Positions 23,704 to 35,749 of a stretch of DNA of 64,000 nt are shown here, in pieces. The stretch's first letter is position 1, and each line of letters starts with the position of its first letter. Under the pieces are notes generated by a model. That model was not told the DNA's origin. It saw only the letters and a program-made list of their open reading frames with translations, and made no database searches. Source of the DNA: Bimastos eiseni (taxonomy: Eukaryota > Annelida > Clitellata > Crassiclitellata > Lumbricidae); the NCBI GenBank assembly GCA_959347315.1, contig OY365811.1:42164195-42228194 (forward strand), given 5' to 3'. A program made the position numbers and the translations under genes.

Positions 23704-24178
23704 CAGATAATAATTTCTAGAGGCCACATTCCGCACATTTTAATAAGCCGCACGGCCCACGTTAATTGGTCCTATGGAGCTGTTGTCATTTAACCTCTTG
23801 ACCCTTCCATCAGCGGGGTACCATGACCCCTCGTGGTCTAATGCAAATGTGATGTTGATGCTATTTTAACGTAAAGTAAATGTAAACGTGACGAACGATA
23901 ATGTAATATGTAATGAAAAATAATGCAACACTAGTGTCCAGTCATTGCAGATAATAATTTCTAGAGGCCACATTCCTCACATTGCGCACATTTTAATAAG
24001 CCGCACGGCGGACGTTAATTGATCCTTTGGAGCTGTTGTCATTTAACCTCTTGACCCTTCCATCAGCGGGGTACCATGACCCCTTGTGGTCTAATGCAAA
24101 TGTGATGTTGATGCTATGTTAACGTAAAGTAAATGTAAATGTGACGAACGATAATGTAATCTGTAATGAAAAATAATG
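23704..24178 (+). repeat. Tandem direct duplication of ~225 bp
   Basis: 23704-23925 and 23948-24178 are near-identical. Shared blocks include CAGATAATAATTTCTAGAGG, ACATTTTAATAAGCCGCACG, GGAGCTGTTGTCATTTAACC and CATCAGCGGGGTACCATGAC. The second copy has an extra TCACATTGCGC-like stretch. No open frame is conserved. Confidence 0.9.
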
Positions 24179-24269
24179 GGCAAATGCTGACAAGATTCAA
24201 GGAAAAGGAAACATATTCGGACCAAGATTATGCTGGATAGACAATTATAGATGAACTCATGACATAACT

Positions 24270-24380
24270 CCTCCACTGTTCACACTCTGACAGTGCCAGT
24301 CCCAAGCCTGGATAAAGGAGGAGGGCGACGCTTATGATCAATGTTATCACACAGTGTCATGAAACTGAAACTACCATCTC
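24270..24380 (-). mobile_element. ~110 bp dispersed repeat copy (inverted)
   Basis: CACTGTTCACACTCTGACAG, TGCCAGTCCCAAGCCTGGAT, AAAGGAGGAGGGCGACGCTT, then ATCACACAGTGTCATGAAAC. Clear reverse complement of the family consensus. The 24390-25310 stretch beyond it holds no recognised feature. Confidence 0.8.
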
Positions 24381-25319
24381 ATGGTATGACTCAGACTAAC
24401 ACGAGGGGAGTTCTGCTGAACTTGACAAATGACCGAAGAGCCAGGTGGAAACTGGAAATAATCTATTTGTACCCATCGACGCCAAATGGCTGGCATCAGG
24501 ATGTGGTTATGATGATTCTGATGTAATGTCGATCGTTAAAGACAGTGTGACGGTAACAATGAGGGAATTGTCTCATGTGCCAAATTTTGGTGTCAATTTT
24601 CAACATTATCCCATTAATGTTGAAAGTTATATCAACATTTGCAGCCGTATATATATGATCATGCGATGTTGAGATAATGTAAATTCGACGTCAATGACAC
24701 AGCGTGTTTTTAAAACACAGGATTCTAATACACCTAAAGTACCGGACCCGTGTATTTATATAGGACCTCTTTCCGTCTTCCAGTGTTACATAATTATACA
24801 AAAGGGCTCTCTGCGTGACATTCCAGGGGAAATAAGATATTCTTCTGTGGGTGGGAGTCCGACTAAAATCTTACAACGAACTGCGGAGGTGATTCCACAT
24901 AGAAGGGCCCACGATAGCATGGGGGCTTGGGTCCTTGCAGTCGTTGCCCTGGAAACAAGATGGGAGAGGCGGGGGTTGACTGCGTACAAAGGTTTACTTT
25001 ATGTAAGTCGCTAAGACATGTATAGGAGCCAGGCCATGTTGAGTTCTTTGGAATAAAATCTGTTGATCATATTAGTTACGAGTGGCAACGGGAAGCCAGT
25101 GTAGGACATCGATCATGTAGCTAGTAATGTAGGAGTATCGATGGATAAGAGCAATGAGTCGTTTAACAAGATGTCTTTAATTATGGAGTGATAGTAAGTG
25201 AAATTTTATAGCTCTACTTAGACACCTTTAAAACATCGTGTGCTCACTATATATATTGATAAATCGCATACTGTTAATATTAATATGACTGTTAACATTT
25301 ATATAGATAGTTTGACATT

Positions 25320-25735
25320 GATGTTATGGAATTGTTTTGATGCCCTGTAAATAAGATGGAAAAAACCTTAATGGGAAAGAAACTGAAATAATAAAAGAAC
25401 CGATACGGTCAAAAAAGAGCCTTCACAATTTATACAATATGTATGTTTATATATGTAGGAATAAAATGTAGTAATCATTTATATGTTATGAAATATCTAC
25501 AACAACCATATGTCGAATATTGCTGTCTCAGCAATCAGTCATGCAGAAATGGAATCAATAACAACACAAAAGGAAGAAAGAACACAGAAAGACTAAAGAA
25601 AGAAAAACATAAAGATAAAAGATTAAAGTTTTGTACGAAATCGAACTGAAATGTAACAACTTCTGAAGACGTCAACAGCCTATGTTGCTATAAGATGTCG
25701 TTAAACCGTTGAATAGTAATAATAAATAATAATAA
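25320..25735 (+). mobile_element. LINE 3' UTR fragment (same family as 43135-43620 and 52270-52760)
   Basis: The plus strand carries GATACGGTCAAAAAAGAGCC, AGGAATAAAATGTAGTAATC, CAACAACCATATGTCGAATA, TTGCTGTCTCAGCAATCAGT, and ends GAAGACGTCAACAGCC, AAGATGTCGTTAAACCG, TTGAATAGTAATAATAAATA. These blocks occur in reverse complement in the two copies inside the kinase gene. There is no coding part. Confidence 0.85.
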
Positions 25736-26274
25736 TTAATAGCCGCTGTGAATTCGAGAAATGCTGAGAAGCTGCAGTTCACTTTTGTTATCGGTTTGTA
25801 TAAAACGAAATAGAAAAGTTTAAACAAAACATTCACTATTTTAATTTATTTATGTAGTGACATTTTATAGAATAAATATAAAATATTACAGCCCTTATCC
25901 TGAATTTGTTTCATTTTGAACATAAATTTTGTATATGACAATTGATGCAAATATTGTTACATTTGAACGAGATACCACATGACTTGTATCATTGACATTG
26001 ATAGCTGCATAGCCTGTATTTAAGCTTGTTGTTAGACAATGATATCATGGTCATTTACTTAGAAGGCACTAATGATATCATCCTATCACACAGTACCAAT
26101 TCATTCAGGATATCTGAATGTTGTTTACGGAACACTGCATTGAATGAGGTTGCCCCTCCCCCGAGGGTAGAGAACCGAACGCGAGATGGCGCCAAGGGAA
26201 CTTCCGGTGTTGGTTTAAATGGTGACAGGCTCATCCTTTGCATTCCAACTGATTCTTATTTCCGAATATTAGTC

Positions 26275-26335
26275 GCCGAGTGGTTGAGTCTAGCTTGACC
26301 GACTACAGCAGCCAATGGTTCAGATTCATCATCAT
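26275..26335 (+). other. tRNA-like remnant (SINE head or tRNA pseudogene)
   Basis: GCCGAGTGGTTGAGTCTAGC resembles the D-arm/A-box of a Leu/Ser tRNA, and AATGGTTCAGATTC resembles a B box. No acceptor stem can be closed by eye. Imperfect ATC and ATA repeats follow at 26325-26640. Confidence 0.3.
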
Positions 26336-27184
26336 CGTCGTCGTCGTCATCATCATCATCATCGTTATCATTGCAGTAATGATAATGATGACAGTGACAA
26401 AGACAATTGTTATATTAGTAAAGCTTGTTTGTCATCCATGGGGTACATGGCATCCCTCAGAGATCCTAATATATTGTTACTGGAACACGGGACGATAGCT
26501 ATAATAGCAAGAATAATAGTAATAATGACAATAATTATTATTGTTATAATGATAATGTTAATGATGATAGCAACGATGATAGCAATGATAACAGTAATAA
26601 TAATAGTAATATTAATGATTATAGAAGTGATGAAAATAATTTAATAAGGTCAACCAGTGCTTCGGTGCATAATTGCTTTCCATGCTATCAAGCACAATAT
26701 CATCAATGACTAACGCTTCCAGACTATAACAAATGACGTCGCTTAGTTTCTTATCTCGTGCAATCATGTTTTGTAGAGTGAATAGAATTATTATTTATAG
26801 CCATAGCAATAAATATAATAACAGGACCGAAACACAATCGGCTAAAGCAAATAGTAGACATTCTGTCTTCTAGAGTCTAGACGCCTTTGGCATATACTCA
26901 ACCGTAAACCAACATTGTTAAATGCATCAGTTTACCATCTCAGTTGCCACCAAAGTTTACCCACCTAAGTTTACCACCAAAGTTTTACCACCTCAGGTTA
27001 TCAATTGGCCTGTCAATTATTTGGTCTTTTGTCTTTTTCAAGAAAAGTTTTTGCGATTTTTGTTCTATCTGCGCCCCTTAGACAATGACGAGTACACTGA
27101 CCGTATGTATACGCTACAGGATCATCTTTCTAGTTTCCAAAGCCCAGCTACATGTACACGTTTAGGCTAAGTCCAGAGATATCT

Positions 27185-27515
27185 GTCCACCTATTTCAGA
27201 AAGCAGTCGTCTGCAACTTCATCTAGTTCTTTGCGCTCTGTTCATCGTCTGGATCTTTTGTGCCTTGGACCAAGACTGCATTGGACAAACACTGGACAAA
27301 CACTGGACAAACACTGGACAAACACTGGACAAACACTGGACAAACATTGGGCGTTTGCTGTTGTGGTTCCATCTACCTTTATTCACCTTCCTCGATCATT
27401 AAGGGCTGAAACTTCTAATAAGTGAATATTCTGCATTGGTTACTCGCTCTGTAAAGACGTTTCTATATATCTCCCGGATATTTTTTGTACTGAGAGCGCC
27501 TCCGAATAGTTATGG
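27185..27515 (+). mobile_element. CR1-like LINE 3' end fragment carrying a minisatellite
   Basis: LRSVHRLDLLCLGP, then an expanded repeat, then AFAVVVPSTFIHLPRSLRAE and GAGAGCGCCTCCGAATAGTT. It is collinear with 55495-55775 (LRSVDRL, AFAVVGPSTWNDLPLSLR). Inside it the 11-bp unit ACAAACACTGG is repeated about six times (27287-27350), where the 55495 copy has the single sequence TGACCCAACACAGGG. Confidence 0.7.
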
Positions 27516-27690
27516 GGTATGGGAATGGAGTATGGGAATGGAGTATGGGAATGGAGTATGGGGAAGGGGTATGGGGAGGAGGTATGGGGGGGATTATGGG
27601 GAGGGGTATGGGGAGGGGTATGGGGAGGAGGTATGAGATGGGAGTATGGGAATGGAATATGAGAATTGAGATGAGATGGGACAAGATACA
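27511..27690. repeat. GGTATGGGAATGGA / GGGGAGGGGTAT imperfect minisatellite
   Basis: Tandem units of about 12-15 bp (TATGGGAATGGAG changing to TATGGGGAGGGG). Open frames read Met-Gly-Tyr-Glu repeats and are not genes. Confidence 0.9.
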
Positions 27691-27699
27691 GTTACAAAT

Positions 27700-29029
27700 T
27701 AAGTTTAGGTAATTAGAGCATGCAATAAAATAGCTTGAGATAGGATAACTTGGGTTCAATTGAGGTAACTAGATTAAGCTTAGCTTAAGCTTAATTATCT
27801 TAATTATGACATATAGGTTAAGTTAAATTAAGGTAATTAGAGAATTTTAAGATTCGCGCTACACAGAATTTTTCGAATTACGATCAATAATACACTGTGT
27901 ATGGAGTGAGATTGCAACTTCCACCAGCTGTTATATAATTACAGAAAAAATGTGTGTGGCCAATTAGGTTGTCTAATTACTAATTAGCAGTTTGTTTGGG
28001 GTTCTTTTAATAATATACATTCATTAAAAACCCTGTCGTCCATGCCATCTGTACTGTTTCACTTGCTTCAGGGTATTATTTTTATCGGGGATTAAGTTTC
28101 CGTTAATTAAGGCATGTAGCGTTTTGTGACTGTTCGATTTTTGCAGATTGGTGTGTTGATATGCTCTCACTGGCGGTTGTATTCTAAACCAAGTGTATCT
28201 GGATATCCAGATATGTGTTAACCCTTTATGATTGTGAGACGGAGTATGAACCCAAGCTATTTTATCTCCAGCAGTATTGATAATGCTGTATACAGTTGAG
28301 CCTGTAGGCTTATCGTTAAAGGATTAACTGGATATCCAGATATCCTTTCTGGTGCTCTGTGGATTATGATGCTGGTATTTATCATGATTTAGATACGAAG
28401 ATTCTGAAATTTCTTTTCTGTTATGTAGAGATTCTAATTACAAATTGTGACACAGTTACTAGTTTGTTAAAGGTTTGTGTTTTCAAAAAAAATTCATCAA
28501 AATATTTTATCTATTGAGAATCCTTTCTTATTCTATTCTATTCTATTCTATTGTACCTTTTTCTGTCCCATTCAATTTACGGATTTATAAAGAGTTTCAT
28601 TTGAATGACTCAACCACATAATTGCTTGTATAGGCCTACTCTGTCGTCTCCAACGTTGAAGGTATATTCAAGACATATGGGATCCATAACTTGTGTCTCA
28701 TATAAAGATAAACTTATTTTTATATGGATTGGATGGTAGTACTGCCTCCCATCCATCTGTTGATGGGACTCTTTTAACTAATTGTGGTTTGCTTTTCTAA
28801 CTGAGTGCATGTGCGGGCGCTATATCATGTTTCATTGATTCATTACGTCGAAGAAGTGAAGTGAAGTCTTTTAGGTTACTCTGGAAGGCAGCCATGATTT
28901 AGTACACTCTTACTCATTATAATTTAGATTTCTTTTTCTTTTCAAATATTCAATGTTCTGTTGACTTGACTGATTCAACCATAGCGGAAACAATACTATT
29001 TGTGTTCATCACCACTAGGAGTAATCCTA
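27700..29029. other. No gene recognised
   Basis: AT-rich sequence with a short TTCTA pentanucleotide run (28525-28552) and GGCGCTATATCATG (about 28815), which resembles a CR1-like LINE tail. Otherwise unassigned. Confidence 0.4.
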
Positions 29030-29366
29030 TAGTGACTCAGATTTTAGTGACGCCCTCGTTCTTCTGCTCCGCCGAATCACCCGCACTGCCTTGCCCTAAG
29101 CAACGGAACCCGTGTTCCATCCGTTCCTCGCACTGAGTCTATCCCGAGCGCTTCAGGGCACACACCGAGCGACTCAGGATACACGTCACCCGGACTATAA
29201 CGGCAGCCGCTCGGAGTCGACTCAGAGCAGACTGCCGAGCGGCCCGTAGAGATTCGCCCGTTAATCATTCCATTGTTACGCGTGACAGACAATCTCTGCC
29301 TAGCTCTGAACCTGAGTATACGTGCTAGAAGCGGGCTATAATTGTCGACTGCAATTGACTGTTAAG
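29030..29366 (+). promoter_or_regulatory. CpG-rich candidate promoter and 5' untranslated exon
   Basis: By my count about 26 CpG dinucleotides fall in roughly 240 bp (29041-29280), against a CpG-poor, AT-rich background. The block begins with an AP-1-like GTGACTCAG, continues through CCCGAGCGCTTCAGGGCAC and GCCGCTCGGAGTCGACTC, and ends at a strong donor, TGTTAAG|GTATGTC, at 29367. It contains no long open frame. The next coding exon on this strand is the kinase exon at 40878, so it is a reasonable first-exon candidate for that gene. This is an inference from composition and the donor. Confidence 0.4.
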
Positions 29367-29993
29367 GTATGTCAGAAGAAGCACTGTGGACTATATCGTG
29401 TTCTTACCGTTGGAACTGTAGAGGAATGCGATAGGTGCTTGATAAATGTTCAGAATTGAACCGTGTGTGACTTGAATGTGTTTACTACGATGTTGGAAGT
29501 TCTGAGGCAGATACGGGCGCTATATGAAGGTTGGTTTGTGGGCTATTCAGTTACCTTGCCTTCCGTTGTTGTGTATAATTTCAATTGAACGTTTTTATAC
29601 TTAATCACCGTTTATCAAATTCATTCCTGAGGTTGATTTAACCCTTGTGTCCACTGTCCACACAGCAGGATTTATGAATGGTATATAAATGACACCTACA
29701 CGGACAAACACACATATACTCAAACATACTTGTGTCAAGGACCAACATACACTTCCTTGTACTTGTATATACGAAAGATGTTTTAAAATTACAAATAGCA
29801 GACGAATCTATTACTAGATAGAAGTTTTAAGTGTAGCGGAACTATTTTATATTTGTGTTTGCCTAAATAATCATACAGTGTTCAATATTATTTAAGCCAA
29901 TACCATTGCATCAGTTAGCAGAGTAATTAATACTTTACATACGGTAACTTTTCACCCTTAACTTGCTTTTATAATAGCACAATACTTTTCGAA

Positions 29994-30224
29994 ATGACTT
30001 TTCCAAGTCCAATGGAATATGGATTTAGATTACGACTTAGTTCCATGCGATCGTCGTGTGATCGCCTCTTAACTCTGACTTCCATCGGGCGACCCATCCG
30101 ATTCGACGCAGTGCTCGTGAATAAGCTAATTTCCTTGCGCTGGGCTTACGAGAGGCGCATAAGAAATTTGGAGATTACAATTACGATACGATTCCCGATT
30201 GAAGTTCTTCGTATTCCAAATTAA
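29994..30224 (+). other. Unassigned 76-codon open frame
   Basis: A basic, Arg/Ile-rich frame (FRLRLSSMRSSCDRLL, RWAYERRIRNLEITITI) in a moderately CpG-containing patch. I recognise no family and no splice sites that tie it to a neighbour. It may be non-coding. From 30240 to 31230 nothing was seen apart from a TA run at 30558-30602. Confidence 0.15.
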
Positions 30225-31235
30225 GATATCTTAACTTGCCATAGTCGCCTTTAATAATAATAATAATATCACCCCATGATACTTTGGCCGACGTCGTGGC
30301 CCAATTAATGTGCTCTATGACAAGCACATTTTATACACAGAGTGACAGACGATGAAACGAGGAGGTTTGACAGCCACACATACGTATGACATGCACTGGG
30401 CCTTTGAATGAAACGTACCAGTGGTTCGAATGTGCATATGTGCGCATGTGCGCTGTACGATAGACGTTAATGCTCCGCTACACTTGAAATCCTATCGTAA
30501 GGCGAGTAATAGAGTTGTCAGCGATGCTAGTAGCTATTTATAATCTCGGAAGCTTCTTTTGTATATATATATATATATACAAAATTATATATATATATAT
30601 TTATATGTGAATATTATGCAAAAGTCTGTTTATTTCTTGTCAAATATCTTCTCTGTGTTGGGAACTCAGGTTACAAGAATCTCAGGGAATGAAGTAAACT
30701 GACATCTGTAATTTATATTGATGATATATAGTACAGTTAAGGGGTGTCAATAGTATTTTGTAACCAAGTGAAGGGCCAAGGTACTAGACGCTCCTAAGGG
30801 TAGGGATCAAGAGGGGGCTCGGTGACTGCAGACATTTCTTGCAAAGTTGACTTTTATATGGAGCATTTTTAAAGTATGAAAGCAGTCATATAATGCTTTA
30901 AAAATTATGATTTTGATCTTTATTATCAGTGATGAAGATCGCATAAAACTCATACAGCCTTAGAAATTTGAACTGTTATTCTCAAATCCAGTGGAAGCCA
31001 CTAGCATGGGCGAAAAGAACAGCAGTTGGCAGCCAAGAAATGACTTTTTGAAATTTTGACACTCTTGATTCATGGTGAAATGATTTGCTGAATAGGGTTT
31101 TTTAGATGTTACGAAGTCACAATGTGCTCTGTTGTACCATCCTATAGTGTGTATGTACATACAAGTTTTTATACATTTATACAATAGATTTAACTTTATG
31201 CATACACATATTGCATATAGAGACATTCATTCAGT

Positions 31236-31239
<4 letters not shown>

Positions 31240-31272
<33 letters not shown>

Positions 31273-31455
31273 CTTCGGTATGCACGCATTTGCACACTTT
31301 TAGACCTATTCACTCGAATCCTTCGCTGCTCGCTCGGGGAACACCTCTGACACTCAGTAGAGCGGTTGGTGAAGCCCGCGGCCGCCGCCTTCCTCCACTT
31401 CAGGGCCAAAAACCTGTCTCAACCCGGGTGAACGCCGGGTACCCCAGCTAGTACA
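31240..31455 (-). mobile_element. ~200 bp repeat ending in a CA/TG array, inverted partner of 31955-32165
   Basis: Read on the minus strand: CTAGCTGGGGTACCC, GGGTTGAGACAGGTTTTTGG, CCCTGAAGTGGAGGAAGGCG, CCAACCGCTCTACTGAGTG, GTTCCCCGAGCGAGC, GTGCAAATGCG, then a TG array (31238-31269 on the plus strand). Confidence 0.8.
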
Positions 31456-31954
31456 TACATATATATGCACAAATGTATACTGTTATTGCGCAGTTGGGGT
31501 CGTGTGTTCAATGCAACACTGAACTAGTTGTAAGAAGGGCAACTACAGTTGCATTGTATTGTATAGCCTTTTGTTTGTGGAATTTGACAGGGGGGCTTCC
31601 GTTTACCTCTGTAACCCCATGCTCATTGAACATACTACAATTACACAGATGACTTGCTAATTAGTTGACAATTAAATATTTGATCAACCGCCACCCCTCC
31701 CACGAATTCTGATAGCTCCGTTTGTATGGGTCACTGACTCATTGTAATGTTGCAGGGATTAGCAATTAAATTGGATTTATTATAATTGTTCTCATATATA
31801 TATATACATATATATATATATATTGATATATATTTATATATATATATTATTATACTCATGTATATATGTACATACATACATATAATTATAATCATGCAAC
31901 AATTACACACATGGCTAGCTAATTAATGAATAATTAAGTAGGTGATTATTAGCC

Positions 31955-32165
31955 TTATGGTCAACTAGTTGGGGAACTCAGCATTGCACGGGTTGAGACA
32001 GGGTTTTGGCCCTGGAGAGCAGGAAGACGGCGGCTGGCCGCCGGTAAACCAACCCCTCTACTACATGGGTGTCCCAGGTATTCCCCGAGTCAACGGTGAA
32101 GGTTTCGAGTCAATAGCTCTGAAACTGTGCAAATGTATAGCCGGACAGAGACACACACACACACA
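31955..32165 (+). mobile_element. ~200 bp repeat ending in a CA array, inverted partner of 31240-31455
   Basis: CTAGTTGGGGAACTC, GGGTTGAGACAGGGTTTTGG, CCCTGGAGAGCAGGAAGACG, AACCAACCCCTCTACTACATG, ATTCCCCGAGTCAACG and GTGCAAATGTA, then CACACACA. Landmarks fall in the same order as in the other copy. Both end in a dinucleotide run, as expected of a retroposed element. TA arrays at 31795-31845 separate the pair. Confidence 0.8.
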
Positions 32166-32189
32166 TACCCACACACAGATAAAATACCT

Positions 32190-32400
32190 ACAGTGGCCGA
32201 TCGGTTAGAGCGGTCAGCCCGTAACGTTCAGTGTGTGCTGAGCGCGCGGGTTCGAGCCTCGTCCGGGGAGTACTTGTGTAGGGACCTTGAGCAAGTCCTT
32301 CGCGCACCATTGCTCTGCAGTACAACTGCAATTGCGCCGTCAAGGCGTGTGTGTATGCACTTCTGAGCAAAAGATGTTGGAAGAAGGGCGGTATTAAATT
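32190..32400 (+). mobile_element. tRNA-derived SINE (same family as 8085-8290)
   Basis: The head GTGGCCGATCGGTTAGAGCG is followed by a B-box-like CGGGTTCGAGCCTCG, then GGGACCTTGAGCAAGTCCTT, CATTGCTCTGCAGTACAACT, GCACTTCTGAGCAAAAGATG and TTGGAAGAAGGGC. It is the best-preserved copy in the window. TA-rich sequence follows to about 32600. Confidence 0.85.
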
Positions 32401-33089
32401 TCGGTAAAAATACATGCAAAGATAAGATAAACATATATTAACTGCTAGTATAAATATATTAAGATGCAAATTAATTTATATATACATATAGGTATATAAT
32501 TATATTGACACATATGATTATATATATATTTGTTCAGAAGCATATATATGTATATATTTGTATATATATATGTATATATATTTATGTATATATAATTGTG
32601 TGAAAATTTGCCTGTTTACGTAGGGGGTATGTTTAATTTTTTAAATTCATAAAGGTGGGTGTATATTTAATTTTTGACCTCTGGGTGATCCATAGGGGAG
32701 AAGTGGTTAGGGTTAATTGAATGCATGGGTAGGGGGGGTGACTGTGTGCTCTTTTGACCTGGATGTGTGTTTGTAACTGATATCTGATGTTTGCAGAGGG
32801 GGCGGGGTGAAGAGCGGGGGTCGTTACTTACAAGGGTGATATTATGTTGTAATATTGAGGGTATTGAGAAAAGGGGTGGGGTGATTTGTACAGGCATCGT
32901 ATTAAGGGCATGGCTTTGTGTAGACTAAGGGCTGGTCTAGTCGCTTACCCTTCTTCGTATATACACAGATCTTGAAAACGCACGAGGTAATTGCTGGCTG
33001 GAGCAGGTACTAATGTGGCCGAGAAGCATATGAAGACAAAAAATATACATACACACATATTATCTATTTTATCTATTTCATTTATCTTA

Positions 33090-33270
33090 CTCAGGGATGT
33101 GGTCTCGAGACCGGAAAACTGCGATCTTGGTCTTTGTCTCGAATGCATCGGTCTTGGTCTTGGTCTCGGATCATCGGTCTTGGTCTCGAAAGCGTATCTT
33201 GGTCTTGGTCTTAGTCTCGAAAGCGTCGGTCTTGGTCTTTGTCTTAAAGGATCTGACTTGGGACTGGTCT
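33090..33270. repeat. GGTCTTGGTCTCG tandem, possibly inside a hAT-like element
   Basis: CAGGGATGTGGTCTCGAGAC begins a stretch in which CGGTCTTGGTCTTGGTCTCG-like units recur about eight times in irregular order. An echo, ATCGGTCTTGGTC, is at 33837-33850. CAGGG at the start is hAT-like, but I cannot define a right end. 32610-32940 and 33280-34540 show no gene. Confidence 0.6.
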
Positions 33271-34543
33271 CCGTCTTCAATTAACGTTCTTGGTCATTTG
33301 CCGTGTCAGAGCAATTTTTTAGATATTTGTCGGTTATTTTCGATTATTAGAGACACCGAATATAAAGGCCCGATACGATTGTAATCGATTTATGATGTGC
33401 TGACCATTTTTAAATACATGCTACTATTGGCAGTAAAAATGCATTTGCAACGAAGCGATGAATTTGAAAATTTGCTTACACGAATTTCAAGGTTTTCGTG
33501 TTATTTAGTTGACCACGTGTAAACACTGCTAGCCTACAATTCCGAGGTCCGTGGTACAAGTACACCATTCAAACAGAACCTTAACCTACTTGTTCAGATG
33601 TCTTAGAGTATTTACCTATCGTTAGAGTATTTACCTATCGTTTACTATAAGTTATTTAAAGTGTGATATTCATTGGCTGAAGCCAAGCACTGAACTCGCA
33701 AAAGCTCGGAGTTGCCGATAAAACTGTTTTCTGGACTATTATTAGGATTAGTTTTCTTCACCAGTGAAATTACTGTTTTGAGCGTGTTATTCCGTCTTTT
33801 CGTCTTAATGAATTGAATTGTTTATGAAAAAGAGTATCGGTCTTGGTCTTTTTTTTAAAGTATTAATCCATTGATCTTTTTAATAATAATAATTATAATA
33901 TTTCCGGAGCTATAACTTTCTACGCAGATGTAGAGTTCTTGGTCCTTCTTTCTAACTGGTGTTGTTTAACTGGTTAGTACCGAACGTCCAGGTTCTGGAG
34001 GTGTTTAAAAATGTATATTTCGTCAAGTATTGGGTATTCTGGCAAAAAGATAATTGAGATATTTTTAAGTTGTAAGATTTAAATACCGCTTTTATTGAAT
34101 GCCCACCTGCTTGCTCATACCAATTACTTCTCAGAAGCATCTCGACCTCTTGCCATTAAAAATCTTCCGACTACAGTCATCGACCTTGATTGCAAATATA
34201 AAATTCAAATAGGACTTTAAAAATTATTTAGTCAGTTATACGGGTGACTTGGGTGAATACGGATCCTAGATCCTATGACATTCCTATGACATCTTCTTCT
34301 ATCCGTATATTTATTAGAATGATTTATATAGCGCCCCTTCAAGAATATCTCCCCGGAGGCGCTCCCGACCCATCCCCGACTAGATAGGACATTTCGTTGT
34401 TTAAAATTAGATTACTATCTTATCATATAACTTTTTCTGCATAGTAGTATTTGAATTGTTGTGACTTAGTTAACTAGTTAAGAATTGCAATGTTATGTTT
34501 TTTTTTACTTGTGCCTGCTAAAAATATGAATTCTGTTGCAGGT

Positions 34544-34823
34544 GGCCCATTAGGGGTCCTCTGTTGCTTGGGGCCCATTAGGGGTCCTCTGTTGCTTGGG
34601 GCCCATTAGGGGTCCTCTGTTGCTTGGGGCCCATTAGGGGTCCTCTGTTGCTTGGGGCCCATTAGGGGTCCTCTGTTGCTTGGGGCCCATTAGGGGTCCT
34701 CTGTTGCTTGGGGCCCATTAGGGGTCCTCTGTTGCTTGGGGCCCATTAGGGGTCCTCTGTTGCTTGGGGCCCATTAGGGGTCCTCTGTTGCTTGGGGCCC
34801 ATTAGGGGTCCTCTGTTGCTTGG
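34544..34823 (+). repeat. Minisatellite: ten near-perfect copies of a 28-bp unit
   Basis: The unit GGCCCATTAGGGGTCC followed by TCTGTTGCTTGG is repeated ten times with no differences that I can see. A 28-bp period does not preserve a reading frame, and the units are contiguous with no spacers, so this is neither protein-coding nor CRISPR. Confidence 0.95.
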
Positions 34824-35749
34824 GGCCTTTATCCTATTGCCACTTAATCATTCATTGCCTACATCTGTTTTTCTCTCAAGTACTTGTTTATTAGTAACAT
34901 TTGATGATTGGTTCAATAAAATTTATGGTTATGGTTATATGCATACATCCTCTCATACAAGCGTGCACACACAGTCATACACCCATATGCACACATGCAA
35001 CTACACGAATATATAGACAGACACTTGTTTAGAGTTTCTGGTTTTGCCTTAATATAATCTGGTCCTGTTCTAGTCCATCTAAATAGGTGTCTGTCGAATG
35101 CAAATAAATATAATACTCAATTACATACATGTGATGTAATTGGAATTTGTAATTATGGCAATTTGTTAAGCATCATCAGTGGCAGGCCATTTCAGAGATG
35201 CTTACTTGACACTGCCCGTACTGCCAGTCCCAAGCCCGGAGGAAGGAGTAGGGAGATGCCAACCCATGATTGTGGCAGCCAGAAGATGTCGCCTAGCAAC
35301 AGAACTCTACTACTCTTTCCCTTTTCAATCTACTTATTCTGACTGTCTGACTGTCTGTGTGTTTCTCTTTGGGAGCTCCATAGCATGTCCCTTCCTTTAC
35401 AAAGTTTACAAATCATCTCTTTCTCAGGACTGAGGTTCCCTCTAAATCATCAACCCACATCTACCCTCCACAGCATCTCCAAAGCTCTGGAGAAGTATAG
35501 CTGCAAAACGATTGATAATTCCCATTTCATGTCTTAGACTGTATTACATAACCTTTGACTAAGCGCCTGTGAATACGCTGGTTCCCCTACTTTACTGTAT
35601 ATGTACACGTTTGCGCAGACGTACGCGTGCTTGTATGTGCGGTTGTGTCTATGCGTGTGTAACGATGATACATAACTGTATGGATAGACAAAAGGTAAGC
35701 AGATTGAGAGAAACAGATGGTCAGAGAGACTTCATCTGACAATAGAAAC

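Noticed and set aside
26275..26335. Functional tRNA gene
   Set aside because: A- and B-box-like motifs but no closable acceptor stem or anticodon arm; best explained as a SINE head.
27463..27759. 98-codon Pro/Ile/Ser-rich frame on the minus strand
   Set aside because: Complement of the GGTATGGG minisatellite.
34544..34823. CRISPR-like array of 28-bp repeats
   Set aside because: Units are directly adjacent with no spacers, and the genome is eukaryotic; it is a minisatellite.
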